Source: Eucommia ulmoides (Eukaryota > Streptophyta > Magnoliopsida > Garryales > Eucommiaceae). Taken from it: a stretch of DNA of 64,000 bases. A model generated the notes under the pieces. It did no database searches and was not told the origin of the DNA. It worked only from the letters and a program-made list of their open reading frames with translations. The translations under genes were made by a program, and so were the position numbers. Each line of letters begins with the position of its first letter. Position 1 is the first letter of the stretch. The stretch is from positions 14,592,240 through 14,656,239 of the forward strand of contig CM028338.1 in the NCBI GenBank assembly GCA_016647705.1, read 5' to 3'. This document shows positions 22,300 to 34,686 of the stretch, one piece after another.

Positions 22300-23480
22300 C
22301 ATGAGTGTTGTGTTGGATTCTTACTTAAGCATATAGCACTTTTGTTTTCATAATAAATAGGAACTTCCTCCATACATACTCCAAAATGATTTAAATTGTT
22401 GCTCAATAAATAGAATCTGAGCACAACAATTTCCAGTGGCCATATACTCAGCCTCAGTAGTAGATAAGAAAATTGAGTTTTGTTTCTTACTAGATCAAGA
22501 AACTAAGGCATGTCCTAAAAAGTGACATAACCCGCTTGTGCTTTTACACTCAACTTTGCGTCCAGCAAAATTAGCGTTGGAGTAACTAATTAAGTTAAAG
22601 TCACTCTCCCTAGGATACCATAATCTTAGGTTACTTGTCCCTTTCAAATACCGAAAGATCCACTAAATCGCAATTAAATGCGATTCTTTAGGACAAGACA
22701 AGACTGAAATCTAGCACACAAGTATACAGTAAATATTATGTCAGGTTTACTAGCAATATGATACAAAAAGGTACCAATCATACCACCTCAATACATTTTC
22801 TCATTTACATTTTTACCCGTATCATTTTTGTCTATTTTCGTAGTTGTTACCATAGGAGTTTTGTACTCTTTAGCGCTAACTAAGCCACATTTTTTCAACA
22901 ACTCTTTAGTGTTCTTGGCTTGATTAATGAAAATTTCTTCTTTGATTTGCAACCCAAGAAAGAAGGTCAATTCCCCCATCATACTCATTTAAAATTTAAC
23001 CTGCATAATCTTGGCAAACTCTTGACAAAATCCTCCTTAGTAGAACCAAAAATAATGTCATCAACATATATATGTACTAATAGGATATTAGACTCATTTT
23101 GCTTGATAAATAATGTTACATCACTAAGACCCCATTAAAGACCATTTTCGATTAAATATCATCTAAGTCTCTCATACCAAGCTCTCAAAGATTGTTTAAG
23201 CCCATATAAAGCCTTCTGAAGTTTAAACACATGATCAAGAAGTTTATCACTCTCAAGTCCCGGTGGTTGTTCGACATAAACCTCTTTTGATAGAAAGTCA
23301 TTCAAGAATGCACTCTTTACATCCATTTAATATAATTTAAAATTCCTTGAACATGTAAATGCGAGTAGCATTCTAATAGCTCTAATCTAGTCACAGGAGC
23401 ATAAGTCTCATCATAATCAATTTTCTCTTCTTGATTATAGACTTATGCTACTAATCTTGCTTTATTTCTAATTACCATAC
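22300..23480 (-). pseudogene. Copia-2 pol: reverse transcriptase and RNase H
   Basis: Reading leftwards: text for KALYGLKQ-like RT at about 23205, a decayed YVDD region near 23045-23070, then a frame at 22988-22788 with ELTFFLGLQIK, FINQAKNTKELLKK and VNEKMY, and RNase H relics (DSNFAG-like near 22570 and STTEAEY near 22445). Stops and small indels break every frame. No catalytic unit is intact. Confidence 0.85.
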
Positions 23481-23599
23481 TAGTTTCATCCTTTTTATTA
23501 TGAAAAAATCTTTTAGTACCAATTACAGCATAAAAGTCTAGTCTAGGAACTAGAGACCACACCTTATTACGTTCAAATTGAACTAATTCGTCTTGCATC

Positions 23600-25190
23600 G
23601 CGAAGATTCAAGATTCATCAGTTAACTCCTCATTCATATTCTTAGGCTCAATTTGTGATAGAAAAACAAGATTTATTATATCCCTAAGAGAGGATCTTGT
23701 ACTTACACCTCTCTTGAAATTACCAATAATTTTTTTTTTTATCGAATGTCTAGATATTGTCTTTATAGCATGTGGTAAAGTCGTCTCCTCCTCTTTAGGT
23801 TCCTCATTTTGTGGTTCATTTGTTGTATCTCCTCCTTGGTTTGGGTTATTTTGTGTACTTGCATCATCATTATCCAAAATTTTTCTTAACACAAATGGAT
23901 CAAATTCCTCAAATACGACATTCATAGATTATTCTACTACTATAGTACATTTATTATAAACTCTATTAGAATTACTATTAGTAGCATACCTAAGGAAAAT
24001 ATCATAATCATATTTAGCATCAAATTTATCCAAATTATCCTTATCATTCAAGATAAAATATTTGCAACCAAAAACTTTAAAATATGATATATTTGGAGTC
24101 TTACCATTCCAAATTTCATAAGGGGTTTTATTAAAACCTCTTCGAATAGAAATCATATTTACTACATGACAAGTTGTGCTATGGCTTCAGCCTAGAAATA
24201 TTTGGGTAGATGGTTCTCATTTAGCATTGTTCTGGCCATTTCCTGAAGTGTTCTATTCTTATTTTCCAAAACACCATTTTGTTGTGGTGATCTAGGTGCA
24301 AAAATGTTATGAGCATACCCGTGCTCATCGCAATAACTAATTACCTCATCATTTCTGAACTCTCTACCGCTATTACTACAGATGTTAATGATGTAACATT
24401 GCTTCTCATTTTGAACACGTTTAAAAAACTTTAGAAAAAATAGAAACAACTTCACTCTTTTTAGTTAGGAAGAACACCCATGTATATCTAGAATAGTCAT
24501 CAACAATTACGAATGCATAAAATTTACCTCCTAAACTAGCAATGGTATTCGGACCAAATAAATCAAGATACAACATTTCAAGACATCTGATGTGGATGTG
24601 TGCAACTTCTTTCTTAAAATATGATTTAGATTACATACCTAATTGACATGCATCACATACTTTATCTTTCACATATTTTAATGCAAGTAAACCACGTACA
24701 AGACGTTTCTTTGATAAGTTTGAAAGTAATTCTATACTAGCATAACCAAGTCTTTTATACCATAACCAATTGTTCCCAGATAATGCATTCAAACATTATA
24801 AGGTTTGAGAAGAGAAATCATCAAATGAACAAATATAAACATTCTCAAATCGTGATACAATAAGTAATATGCTACTATCATGGCCATTCTTAATAATGCA
24901 TCTATCATGATAAAAAATAACATTATAACCTTTATCACATAATTGACTAATACTAAGCAGATTATGGTTAAGACCAACTACCAAGAGAACATCTTTAATA
25001 GTAATAGATCCATTACCGATATTATTTACACTGATAATTTTACGCTTCGTGTTGTCTCCAAATGTCTTATAACCTCCGTCTTTAGATGTCAAAGATGTAA
25101 ATTTAGATTTATCTCCCGTCATGTGCCGAGAACAACCACTATCCAGGAACCATTTTTTCTTGGCTATTGATGTTTTTAGAGTAACCTACA
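23600..25190 (-). pseudogene. Copia-2 pol: protease, pre-integrase and integrase
   Basis: Starts near 25150 with a DSGCSRHMTGD-like protease site and continues in a frame to 24796 (SKFTSLTSKDGG, LLSISQLCDKGYNVIF). Integrase pieces follow: 24455-24192 (RDEHGYAHN-like, then SPQQNGVLENKNRTLQEMARTML) and 24156-23929 (RRGFNKTPYEIW, PNISYFKVFGCK). The linker 23925-23608 carries VVFEEFDPF and acidic residues. Each piece is in a different frame. Confidence 0.85.
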
Positions 25191-25199
25191 AGGAGTACC

Positions 25200-26665
25200 T
25201 CGAATACTTCCTAAGTGGTACCCAATCTACGTGGGTTTGATCTTGTTAGTTGAGACAATTTTAGTTCATTTAGGAATCCAAACTTGTTTGCATTTAAATA
25301 CTATAGAAAAATATCTACTAATAGTATGCCCCATAATATTACCTTTAAAATATCTAACAAGATCCCCGATTTTAGAAAATAATTTATGAAATCTCTTTTA
25401 TTTAAGGTTTTCCTAAAACACAATACCAACTTTATCATAGATATCTCATGAACTTCCCAAAATCATTTTTAAATTGTTCTTACCACTTGTGAATTGTAGA
25501 ACTATTGAATGTAAATCCGACATCATGGATTTCAATTCAATGTTTTCAGATTCAAATTTCATTACTTGCTTATTAAGTGTGTTAATTGTACTTTGTAGGG
25601 CATTAATTTGAAAACACTGTTTTTTATAATTATGTGTTAGTTATTGATAAACATCAAATAAATCATAGATTTAAAAGATAAGAACTAGAACATTTTGTTA
25701 CCTCATCTCTAGTGGCCATCAAAGCAAGCATGGATGAACTGTCATTACCCAATTTTTTTGAGCTGCTTGATTCAGAGTTATCCCAGGTGGCTTTCATAGA
25801 TTTTTTCTTACTCTTCTTTATCTTCTTCTTCTCCCTTCTCATCTTATTTTTTTCTTTCTTTGGTAAAGGATAGTCGGATCAGAAGTGTCCGGTCTTGTGA
25901 CAGTTGAAGCATTCTATATACTCATGTTAAAATTTTTCTTTCCCTGGAATGTTCGTCGAATCATTTTTCTGAAAGTTTTTGTAAGAAGGGCCACATCCTT
26001 TTCTTGCTCCTTATCAAAACTGATCTTATCACTGTTATCATCTTCTTCATTTTTTTGAACTTTTAATGCCAATAACTTTTTTTTTTTATATTTCTTGTTT
26101 CATTCTTATATCCTTGTATAGCTGTCTTGTGTGTCATTAGGTTGACAATAAGCTCATCAATAGTGTAGATTATGAGATCTTTAGTTTTCTCAATCGTAGT
26201 TACTTTCGACTCCTAGACTTTAGTCAATGATCTCAAAATCTTTCGTACTTTATCCTCCATAGTATAGGGCTTTCCAAGTTAACTAAGGTTGTTATAGATA
26301 TTGTTGAATCTCGTGTACATTTCAGGAATAGATTCTACTTTACCCATTCTAAATAGTTCAAATTGACGAACTAAGGCATTGGTCTTGGACTGTTTCACTT
26401 GATTTGTCCTTTCGTGGGTGATTTGCAATGTGTCCTAGTATATTAGTTAGCATCTAAACTCTTGTATATTCTTTAGCATCTAAAGAACAAAATAGAATAT
26501 TAATAGCTTGAGAATTAATATAAAGTGTATGTTTATCAAAAGTGGTCACTGCTCTTTCTTCTTAATCACTCCATTCCCCTTAGGAACGAATAGACTGTCC
26601 TCAATAGCTAGCCATACATCATAATTGGTGGCTTGAAAAAAAGTAATCATTCTATCTCCTTCCAG
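25200..26665 (-). pseudogene. Copia-2 gag, heavily decayed
   Basis: No long frame remains, but the DNA follows copia-1 gag in order: a zinc-knuckle region near 25300-25360, basic low-complexity coding near 25800-25860 and 26075, and capsid-like text toward 26650 matching YDVWLAIED. It is placed by position between the PBS (26803) and protease (25190). Confidence 0.7.
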
Positions 26666-26787
26666 AATGAATAGTTACCACCTACAAATAAAAATGGCAG
26701 GTGCATAGAATGCCCCTTACCTAGAGTACCTATCAGGTGCGCCATTTGATCTTTCTTGGCTAGGATTTTAATCCGAATGAGCTAAAC

Positions 26788-26802
26788 CAGCTCTGGTACA
26801 AA
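26788..26802 (-). other. Primer binding site of copia-2
   Basis: The minus strand reads TTTGTACCAGAGCTGG after the LTR end CCAACA, a mutated TGGTATCAGAGC-type initiator-Met site that matches copia-1 in the following TGGTTTAGC. Confidence 0.6.
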
Positions 26803-27920
26803 TTGTTGGCCCAAAAAGCTACCTAAGAGGGGGTGAATTGGGTAGTTACAAAATTTACACAAATAATTATTTAAACACATAATTATCAAATATTCAATTT
26901 TCTTAAATTGATTATTATCTTAGTTACGCAGTGGATAAGTGTTTAATACTAAGTGTACACCCCAAACACAATATAATAAATAGTAAACAATGTTGCACAC
27001 CAAGAAATATCCAGGTTCATCAAACTAGCGTTGCCTAATCTAGTCTTCTGAGCTCTACGGAGATTCACAACCACTAAACTCTTGATTCATTTACCAGTAG
27101 GAGTCAAACCCTTACAATGATTCTTGTACAGGCACAAAATCAACCTTTACAAATTTTATCATTTTCTTAGGCCAATGATGAACCCTATTTTTTTACTAGG
27201 CTAAAGATTAACCTCACCACTCTCTCAAGTATCATTTTTACATGTAAGGATTGAACTTTTACAATTCACTAAAAAAACACAATTTAATTGTACGGAGAAT
27301 CAAAACCTAATTCTTTTCAAGGGAAAAGAATAACGTAACATTTTTGTAGGGTAAAGATCAAACCCTAATTTTTTTCACAGGAAAAAAGATCAAAACCTAG
27401 CTACCCTGACTAGACATCGTCCCAAACGTATCCAATCAGCTCAAACTCACAAATAGAGAAAAATATGAGTTTCTTCCCATAAGGAGTTTCTACCACCTCA
27501 ATACAAATATACCCAATTAATGTCTCAAAAATTACTATGTGATAGATACAATGTGAGGTAAACATTATCTGATTAAATAAATAAGTGGGTAGCACAATTT
27601 AGAGCACATAATCAAATAATCAAATAAAATTGTTTTAAAATATTTTTTAGGCTTTTAAATTTGAAAACGATTTTCTAACAATCTTATGACCAAGTAATCA
27701 ATAATGATATGAATTCAAAATAAAGAACAAAAGTTTAGAAAGATCTCACTAGGATGGAAACAGAATCGCAATAGAGCACAATCGGTGACGCCAAATCAAC
27801 AACGCTTTAGATCAAGAACTTAGCATAAATTTTTTATGAAAACCTCAGTGCAAAAATCACTCTTATAAAATCTCAACACTGATTGTTCTTAATATAATAT
27901 CTCTCAATCCTGCAAATCTA

Positions 27921-27930
27921 TTTTTATAGA
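27921..27930 (-). promoter_or_regulatory. TATA box, copia-2 5' LTR
   Basis: The minus strand reads ATCTATAAAAATAGATTT, in the same place as in the other LTR and a few hundred bases downstream of the GGTTGACC array. Confidence 0.55.
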
Positions 27931-28289
27931 TCGATATCAAGCCCTCCAACGGCTATTTTTCAAAAGATATACCTATAAAAGGCACTCTTAGACCCCCTAT
28001 AATATTATCTTCCATTTCAGATGTAATCCAATTAAAAATATCATTTAAATTTCTCAAATAAATCCATGAAATTTTTCTCAATTTATAATCATAAAGATAG
28101 GAAGTATTGATTAACTTAAATTAAGAAAATCACAAATTATGTGCACCAAATCAATAGGGATAATCAAATAGATGTACCATATCTTAAATCAGTTCAAATC
28201 TCCCAAATCTCTCCCTTGAAATCCTAAAAAATGGATAGTTTTTTACCAAAAGACTAAGTCACATAAAATCACAATCGAAACTATTGGTT

Positions 28290-28700
28290 TACCAAAACCA
28301 ATATTTTGGTTGACTGAATGAATCAAAACCAAAACCAAGAAAAAATTCACATCCCAATCGATTGACCAAATATCATATTCGGTTGACCGAATGATATAGT
28401 ATCATAATCCTGCCAAAATCTTAGGCCTAGTCGGTTGACCGAATCTCACTATTTGGTTGACCGAATAATATATGGTGGTCAATTTTGCTCCGAAAAACAC
28501 ACTGACTTAAATGGTTGACTGATTTTTTCAAATCAGTGGACTGATTGATACAGGTTGGTCTAATCTTACTTCAACATACTTAATGACTCAATCAGTTGAC
28601 TGATTTTTCCTAATCAGCCGACTAACTACTTTAGGATGGTCCAATTCTGCTCCATAAAACTCACTGTTTGATTCAGTTAATTGATTGTTTTTCTCGGTTG
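28290..28700 (-). promoter_or_regulatory. GGTTGACC motif array, U3 of the copia-2 5' LTR
   Basis: Same arrangement as at 20955-21375, with individual motifs mutated independently (for example GATTGACC, GGTTGATC). The CGGTTGACCGAAT form is still present at several positions. Confidence 0.7.
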
Positions 28701-29515
28701 ATCGAATTGACCCGAAAATACAAATTTTCATACTTTAAACCTTGTTTTCCAATTAGGTAAATTATCAAATTGATTTCACATAAAGAGCACATATAAAATC
28801 ATTAATTAGGATATTAACTCTATTATTTCAATATCAAAACACACATAAAGATACATTATTTAAAGTGTCGTGTGTGATCCTAATTCGGGTTGCATTAAGA
28901 GTATATATGTAGAGAGTTGTTTTCACCTAAGTTTCTTCAAGGTCTTCAACACTCTTCATTTCTTTGTTGCGTCCTTCTTTTCACCCTTTATGTTTTCTTC
29001 ATGAGATCTTCTTCCCAAACAACTATATGGAACTCTTTTTTGAAATACTCAACAAACACATTAGTTCTACCAAAAACATCAATACTTAATTGTCCATCAA
29101 AACCTAGGGTTCAATAGTTGGTATATAAATAAATTAGACTAAGATTTATACACCAATTATAATAATAATTGGGTTTTGAAAGTTTAGGAATCTAATAGCC
29201 ATTTTTTCTCCCCCCCTCCTCCCAATCTATCTACATATATGTATATATCAATATCCAACTTTTCCACTTTTTACCTAAACATTACACATGTTCAATATTT
29301 CATCAATTGAAAGCAATGACTCATCAATATTTAATTAAAAATTACATCAATAGCCCCCTGTGTTATATAATATTGATAATAAACCCTAAAATTATACTTA
29401 AAACCCCAAAAGTTATCAAATATTCATTCATACTTTAAAATTTCCATAATATATAAAAATTAGCCCATAAATGTTATGACTTATTTAAGCAAAATATCAT
29501 TTTCTAGGTATTACA

Positions 29516-30211
29516 TTTTTACAAAAAAAAAAAAAAAAAAAAAAACTTGCAACTTTACTGATGACCTGCTATCTGCTACCACAAAATCATCTAGGAATTC
29601 GAAAATTAACTTTTAAAAAGTAGTTGGTAGGACTTGGATGGTGGAGATGGTGCCATGTGTCCACTTGATTGGACATGAGTTCCTAGAATTCTTTGAATGT
29701 ATATTTAAATGTACTACATTTAAATATAATCAAAACCACCTAAATGTATTGAAGTAAAATTTTATTTTAAGTTCGGTTTGAGCTCAAATAGCAAAAGAAA
29801 ATGAATGAATAAGTTTGAATACTTAATAGGGCTCATTTACAACTCAAACTCTTAGGTTGTTTTTGGGTAATGGATTTGAGAAAGGAATTTCATTTGTTCA
29901 AAGGATTTCTTAAATCCTTTTTAGCAATTATTTATTTATTTTGTTTTGGTACTATTTGGAGGAAATTATAAAATTCATTTATTTGTAAAATAGAAAAATA
30001 AGAGGGATTTATAAATTCCATTAAAACACGTGTTATTTCTAAATACTTCCCAGAGAAAATTTGATATATTTTTTTTAATTTCTTATTCATTTGACTTCAA
30101 TTTCATTTTTTATTTTGTAATTATATGAATTTTAAAATTCTCTCTCTCTTATATTATATAATAATATATAAATCATATTATAAAATATTGAATGTGTAAT
30201 TAAAGTTATAT
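29516..30211. other. Gene-free AT-rich spacer
   Basis: Begins with an A-run of more than 20 (about 29522-29545) beside the element D LTR. No coding, RNA or terminal-repeat signature was seen. TTGTTTTTGGGTAATGGATTTGAG near 29860 has the look of a DNA-transposon terminus, but no partner was found. Confidence 0.4.
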
Positions 30212-31420
30212 TATTGAACCCATGTTTTGATGGACAATTAAATGTCGATGTCTTATGGGACTAATATTTTTAATGAGTGATTTCAGATTTAAAGTTTGAT
30301 GTATTTGACTAAGAAGGAGAATCATTGAAGAATATATAGCGGGTGCAAAATTGGGATGACGATGACTTGAAGAGTATTGAAGACAAATAGGTGAAAACAA
30401 CTCTTTACTTTTATAGTCTTAATGCAACCTATATTAGGATCACGCATGATAGTTTAAAATGAATTAATTTTTTGAGTGTAGTAATAATTTTAGGGTTCTA
30501 TAGTGTGTTTTATATTGTGTTAAGTATTTGAAATGTTTTTGGATAAGCACCTAATTGAAAACAATTAGTCTTTCTACTTAAAATGGTTGTTTCTCGGGTC
30601 AATTTGGTCAACCAGTAAAAGAGGTCGGTTGACTAATCAAAATAGTGTGCTTAGGAAGTAGACCTACTGGTTAATTCGGTCTATCGACTAATGAATCTAG
30701 TAGTCGAAATAGGAAGAAGATAGGACTTTCTTGTCCAATCAGTTAATTGACTAGGAGGGTCGGTCAACCGACCGGACCAGCACAATGGTCAAAATAGTAA
30801 CTGTTGTGAGAGGTCGATCAACGGGCTGGTCTAGCTGGTTAACTGACTTGTTCAACCAGAAATGTGACTCATTTATTTTTTGGTTAAATTAATTCAGTTT
30901 TGATGATTGCAATGGAGGGTTTTAAGGGAATTCAAAGTATTTTCAAAATGTAATATTAAAAGATTCATAATTAATTGGTTCATTTATTTAATTATTCTTT
31001 TAATTAAAGTATTTAAATACTTCTTATTTCTATGGATTTTGATTGAAAAATTTTTAAGGACCAAAATGAGTTTTCCTAAGAGTATTTTTTAATGAAACAT
31101 ATATATTTTGAATATATATTATATATGGGGTCTTGATTCCTACTAGAAAAATGAATCAGGGGTTAAGTGAATTGCGAATCTCCATGGAGCTCAGGAGATT
31201 AGACGTATGTAAGACTAGTTTATCGAACCAGGATAAATCTTTATGTATTGCATTAGCTATTTTTCTGATTGTTTGGGTGTGTATTTAGATAAACACATAT
31301 CCTCTGCTAAAAAAAATAATAATCGATTTAGGGAAATTTGTTATTTGTGTTTGAAATTTATTGTTTAAATTTTTGTACTTACCCAATTCACCCCCTCTTG
31401 GGTAGATCTTTGGGCCAACA
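30212..31420 (+). mobile_element. Solo copia LTR E, internally deleted
   Basis: Starts TATTGAACCC (mutated TGTTG) and ends GGGCCAACA, flanked by TATAT (30207-30211) and TAAAT (31421-31425), one mismatch. It is related to the copia-1/copia-2 LTRs but only 1209 bp. U3 GGTTGACT-type motifs (30610-30870) are present, whereas the TATA region and following few hundred bases between about 31130 and 31131 are missing compared with 41077-43214. Confidence 0.8.
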
Positions 31421-31705
31421 TAAATGATTGAAATTGTATTACTAAAATTATATTATTAAAATTAAATTATTAAGTTACTAAATAAAAATTATTATGAGAT
31501 ATGTTTTTATATTTTTTATTATTAAAATTTAACAAATTTCAAAATTTTACCTGAAAATACTAGTCTTCCCAATCAAAAAGAAATTAAAATTACACAATCA
31601 AATTCTTTATTTAAAAAATTTATTTAAATAAGAAATTTATAAATAATAAGATTTCAAATATTAAATTTTTTAAAATTAGATGAGGTACAAATTGTATGAA
31701 TTTAT
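31421..31705. other. Gene-free AT-rich spacer
   Basis: Low-complexity A/T sequence. Nothing supported. Confidence 0.4.
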
Positions 31706-32754
31706 TAAGGTGGCATTTGGTTAATGTTCCCACGTTTCTCATCCTACTTGGAATGAGATGGGATAAGATGAGAATTATGTTTCTTTTAGGAAACAGAATC
31801 GCGTTTGTTAATGGCATAATTTTGTTTCGTTTTGGAAAAGAATTGCGTTTGATAACGAATAATGCTGAAATTATTTCCTCAACGATTGTTCTTTTATTTA
31901 TTTATTTAAATGTATGATCATTTTACACTTTTCATTTTCCCTATATCTTTGGGATGAAGATGAGACAATGATAAAGAACACAAGAAACATGACTAAAAAG
32001 ATAAACTAATCTTATGGGAAATCCAAAACCAATCAAGAAGTATGTTAATACAAATCAAAAGCCATTAATCCAGCACAAATTTCATAAAATCAATTTAAGT
32101 TCAACATTAAAGTTCATCTTCAACATTAATATTTTTAAATCCTCAAAATTATATTGCTAAATCCTCAAATTATACAACTATAGAGCTAAATCCTCAAATT
32201 TATACAACTAAATCAAAAATTCAACTATAAAAAAAGCAGAAAAATCAAACATCCCAATGCACAATTGAACATACCGAATCAATTAGAAAAGGGAAGAAAA
32301 ATCATCAGAAAAAAGTAAAAATCAATTCCGAGAACCCTATATCGATTTCAGCAACGAAATTGATTTTAGCAACTGAACCCTAAATCAATTTCAGTAATGA
32401 AATTGAAATCCATTTCGTGATCGATCTCAGTAACGAAATCGATTCTAGCAATGAAATCATATTCGAAATCGATTCCAACAATGAAATCGATTCAGCATAG
32501 AGGACGAGAGAGAACAATTACACAGATGGCAGTGGAGACATCAACAAATCAAACCCTAATTCTCAGATGGAGATGATGATGAACGAAGGCAATGACGATA
32601 AGTGGTGATGGTGTGAACAAAGAACGAAGAAAAACGGGTAATGGCGAGGGAAAATACAATTGAAATGGTAACGAATAGCGACGACAATGAACGAAAAAAC
32701 AATGATGGCGAGGACAAGGAAGACAACAGCGACAAAGACAACGAAGACGACAGT

Positions 32755-34374
32755 TATACGACGAGCGTTTTTTACACGCTCGCGTATTGACTACTCGCAA
32801 GTGTACGAGGTCAAAGTTTTAGTATAATGTGATCTTTAAGATCGAGTATCACATCCACAGGGATTAGTTGTCGTTATTATCGAGTACCCTAATTGTCATG
32901 ACCTAACTTTATCTAGGCTAAAAAGAATGATTTTAAATTAATTAATACTAATACTAATATAACCTAATTTAATCTATACTAATTATACTAATACGAGATA
33001 GTTAGGGGATGAATTATCTAAGGATTAACTTTATTTACTTAAACGCGTTTGATTTTTGTTTAGTTTGCAATAATGGCGTTCAACCTATTCGACAATCTCA
33101 GTTCGTAAACTCTTTCGCCACCTCTTTCGAGTGTAAGACGAGGGAATACGCGACTTCGTGTCAACGAAGAAGTCCCTTTCAATGTATTAACGACCCTAGG
33201 TCATGTGAGTCTCACCCCAATGTTATTGATTTCACACAATCCAACTCCCTCCCGGGTTATTGGATTGTCGCGTTGTGTTGAGCCTATCGACAATCTCAGT
33301 TCGTAAACTCTCCCGCCACCTCTCCCGAGTATAAGATGAGGGAATTCGTGACTTCGTGTCAATGAAGAAGTCCCCCTCATTCTCTTAATGACCCCAGGTC
33401 ATGTAAGTCTTTCCCCAACGTCATCGATTGCCCACAATCCAACTCCCTTCCGGATTATTGGATCGTCGCGTTGTGTTTACCCTAGTCCAAATCCAGAGTT
33501 ACCTCTTTTGAGTGTCAAATCCCGAATTCTTGATATATCTATCTAAGCATAATAAACAAACAATACCACAAACACAATCAAAATAGCGAAGAACAATCAT
33601 GAAAGAAACAAAAACTCAAACAAAACTACGATTTTATAATTAATATTAATCCCATAGATAATCCATGTTAAACTCATGGTCATAACCATTTATACATTGA
33701 AAACCGAGCTAAACATACTCAAACAATTATTGACGTTAAGAAATAAAAGGAAAAACGGATGAACTTAGCTGATATCCGAAGATTAACTACTAAAACCGTT
33801 CGCCGACCGCTTCTCCTTCTTTGCTTGGTAATCTTCTCATTCGGATTTGTTTGAGCACTCCCCATACTCTCTTTCTATTCTATACAAATAATCCCTAAGG
33901 GGGCTCTAATGGCCGGAGGTCCTTAGAGGAGAGGAGATGAGAGAGGATTAAATAGAGAAAATATCTGAAAAAAATATCTAATCTGTGCAGAGGTGACCGC
34001 CGCGGCGGTGGAGTATGTCGGTTAAGTGATCGCCGCAACGATGGAATTAGTGACCATCCTACAGTTTCACCGTTGTGGCGATGGATGTCCAGTAAGAATT
34101 GGCCCTCTCTGTATTTCACCACTGCGACGAAGGTCTGATGCCGCGGTGGTGGGCTTCTTTTCATAATATTTTCTCCTTGCTCGTTTTTTCACCGTTCTTT
34201 GACCATTCTTGGTTCGATTGATCGTTTATGCTCTATTTTCATACCTTTTCACCCCACACACCTGATTTATACAAAAAGAATAAAACCTAATTAAAATGTA
34301 ATAAAATACTATAAAAAAATACTCTAAAACTAACAAAACCGGTTTGAAAATATATAGGTAGATCACACCTATGA
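32755..34374 (-). mobile_element. Solo LTR, B family, minus strand
   Basis: Homologous throughout to 7258-12353 (without C): right end TCATAGGTGTGATC on the minus strand (mutated TGATAGG), left end with TACACGCTCGCGTATTGACTACTCGC. 1620 bp, no internal domain. The flanks do not show a clean 5-bp duplicate. It contains about 200-bp tandem units (33080-33480) and GC-rich palindromes (33996-34152). Confidence 0.8.
33996..34152 (-). promoter_or_regulatory. GC-rich palindromes in a B-family LTR
   Basis: ACCGCCGCGGCGGT (33996-34009) is a perfect 14-bp palindrome. It is followed by partly decayed copies TCGCCGCAACGATGGA, CACCGTTGTGGCGATG and GCCGCGGTGGTGG. Same order of motif types as 12001-12160. 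The TATA-like TATTTAATCC lies beyond at about 33950 (minus strand). Confidence 0.6.
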
Positions 34375-34686
34375 ATGACGAGAACAATGAAGATGATAAA
34401 CGAAGACAAAGATGGTGATGCTAGTGAGAGAGAAGATGAAGAGTGATAGAGAGAGGGAGCATTGTAGATATAGTGAGACAACAGTTGGGATTTGGAGGAA
34501 AAAGAAAAAGAAAAACTTGCAATTGAGGTTACCAAAGGTTGAACAGGGGACTCACTAACAATCCAAAAAATTCCCAGCATATAATTTTTTGGGATGGGAA
34601 TGGATGGGCAAAAAAAAAATGTTTCTCATTTCCTTAAGATTTCAAGAATCAATTTTAACATTTTGGGATTAGATGGGAATGGGGGG

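Larger units (their letters stand above)
19459..29116 (-). mobile_element. Copia-2: Ty1/copia retrotransposon, degenerate
   Basis: It is 9658 bp with LTRs 26804-29116 (5') and 19459-21788 (3'), a PBS next to 26803, gag-pol fragments in the order gag, protease, integrase, RT, RNase H, and a PPT before 21788. Flanks are ATTGG (19454-19458) and GTTGG (29117-29121). The empty site in the inverted D LTR near 34900 reads ATTGG, so the right copy has one mutation. By eye the first 200 bp of its LTRs differ at roughly one position in nine, so it is old. It is a close relative of copia-1 but differs in its U3 motifs. Confidence 0.92.
26804..29116 (-). repeat. 5' LTR of copia-2
   Basis: 2313 bp, pairing with 19459-21788. 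It starts TATTGAACCC (mutated TG) at 29116 on the minus strand. Its GGTTGACC array lies at about 28290-28700 and its TATA box at 27921-27930. Confidence 0.9.
18901..29515 (-). repeat. 5' LTR of element D, split by copia-2
   Basis: The minus-strand LTR starts at 29515 (TGTAATACC) and ends at 18901 (CGTTACA). Without copia-2 and one target copy it is about 950 bp (29122-29515 plus 18901-19458). An inverted copy of most of it lies at 34687-35458 and shows the junction uninterrupted, confirming the split. Confidence 0.85.
31706..34686. mobile_element. Possible degraded DNA transposon carrying a B-family solo LTR
   Basis: The left edge AAGGTGGCATTTGGTTAATG and TTTCTCATCC resembles the sequence at 453. 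The right edge abuts the inverted D LTR. Inside are repeated AAATCGATT/GCAATGAAATCGATT phrases (32340-32500) and a GACGA-rich stretch interrupted by the LTR at 32755-34374. No transposase frame and no convincing TIR were found, so the class is unresolved. Confidence 0.3.

Noticed and set aside
29522..29545. Long A-run as the poly(A) tail of a LINE or SINE
   Set aside because: No reverse-transcriptase or tRNA-related head and no target duplicate next to it; simple A-run beside an LTR.
32755..34374. Target-site duplication for this solo LTR
   Set aside because: Left ACAGT and right ATGAC do not match; a GACGA match needs boundaries that break the LTR ends, so no TSD is claimed.
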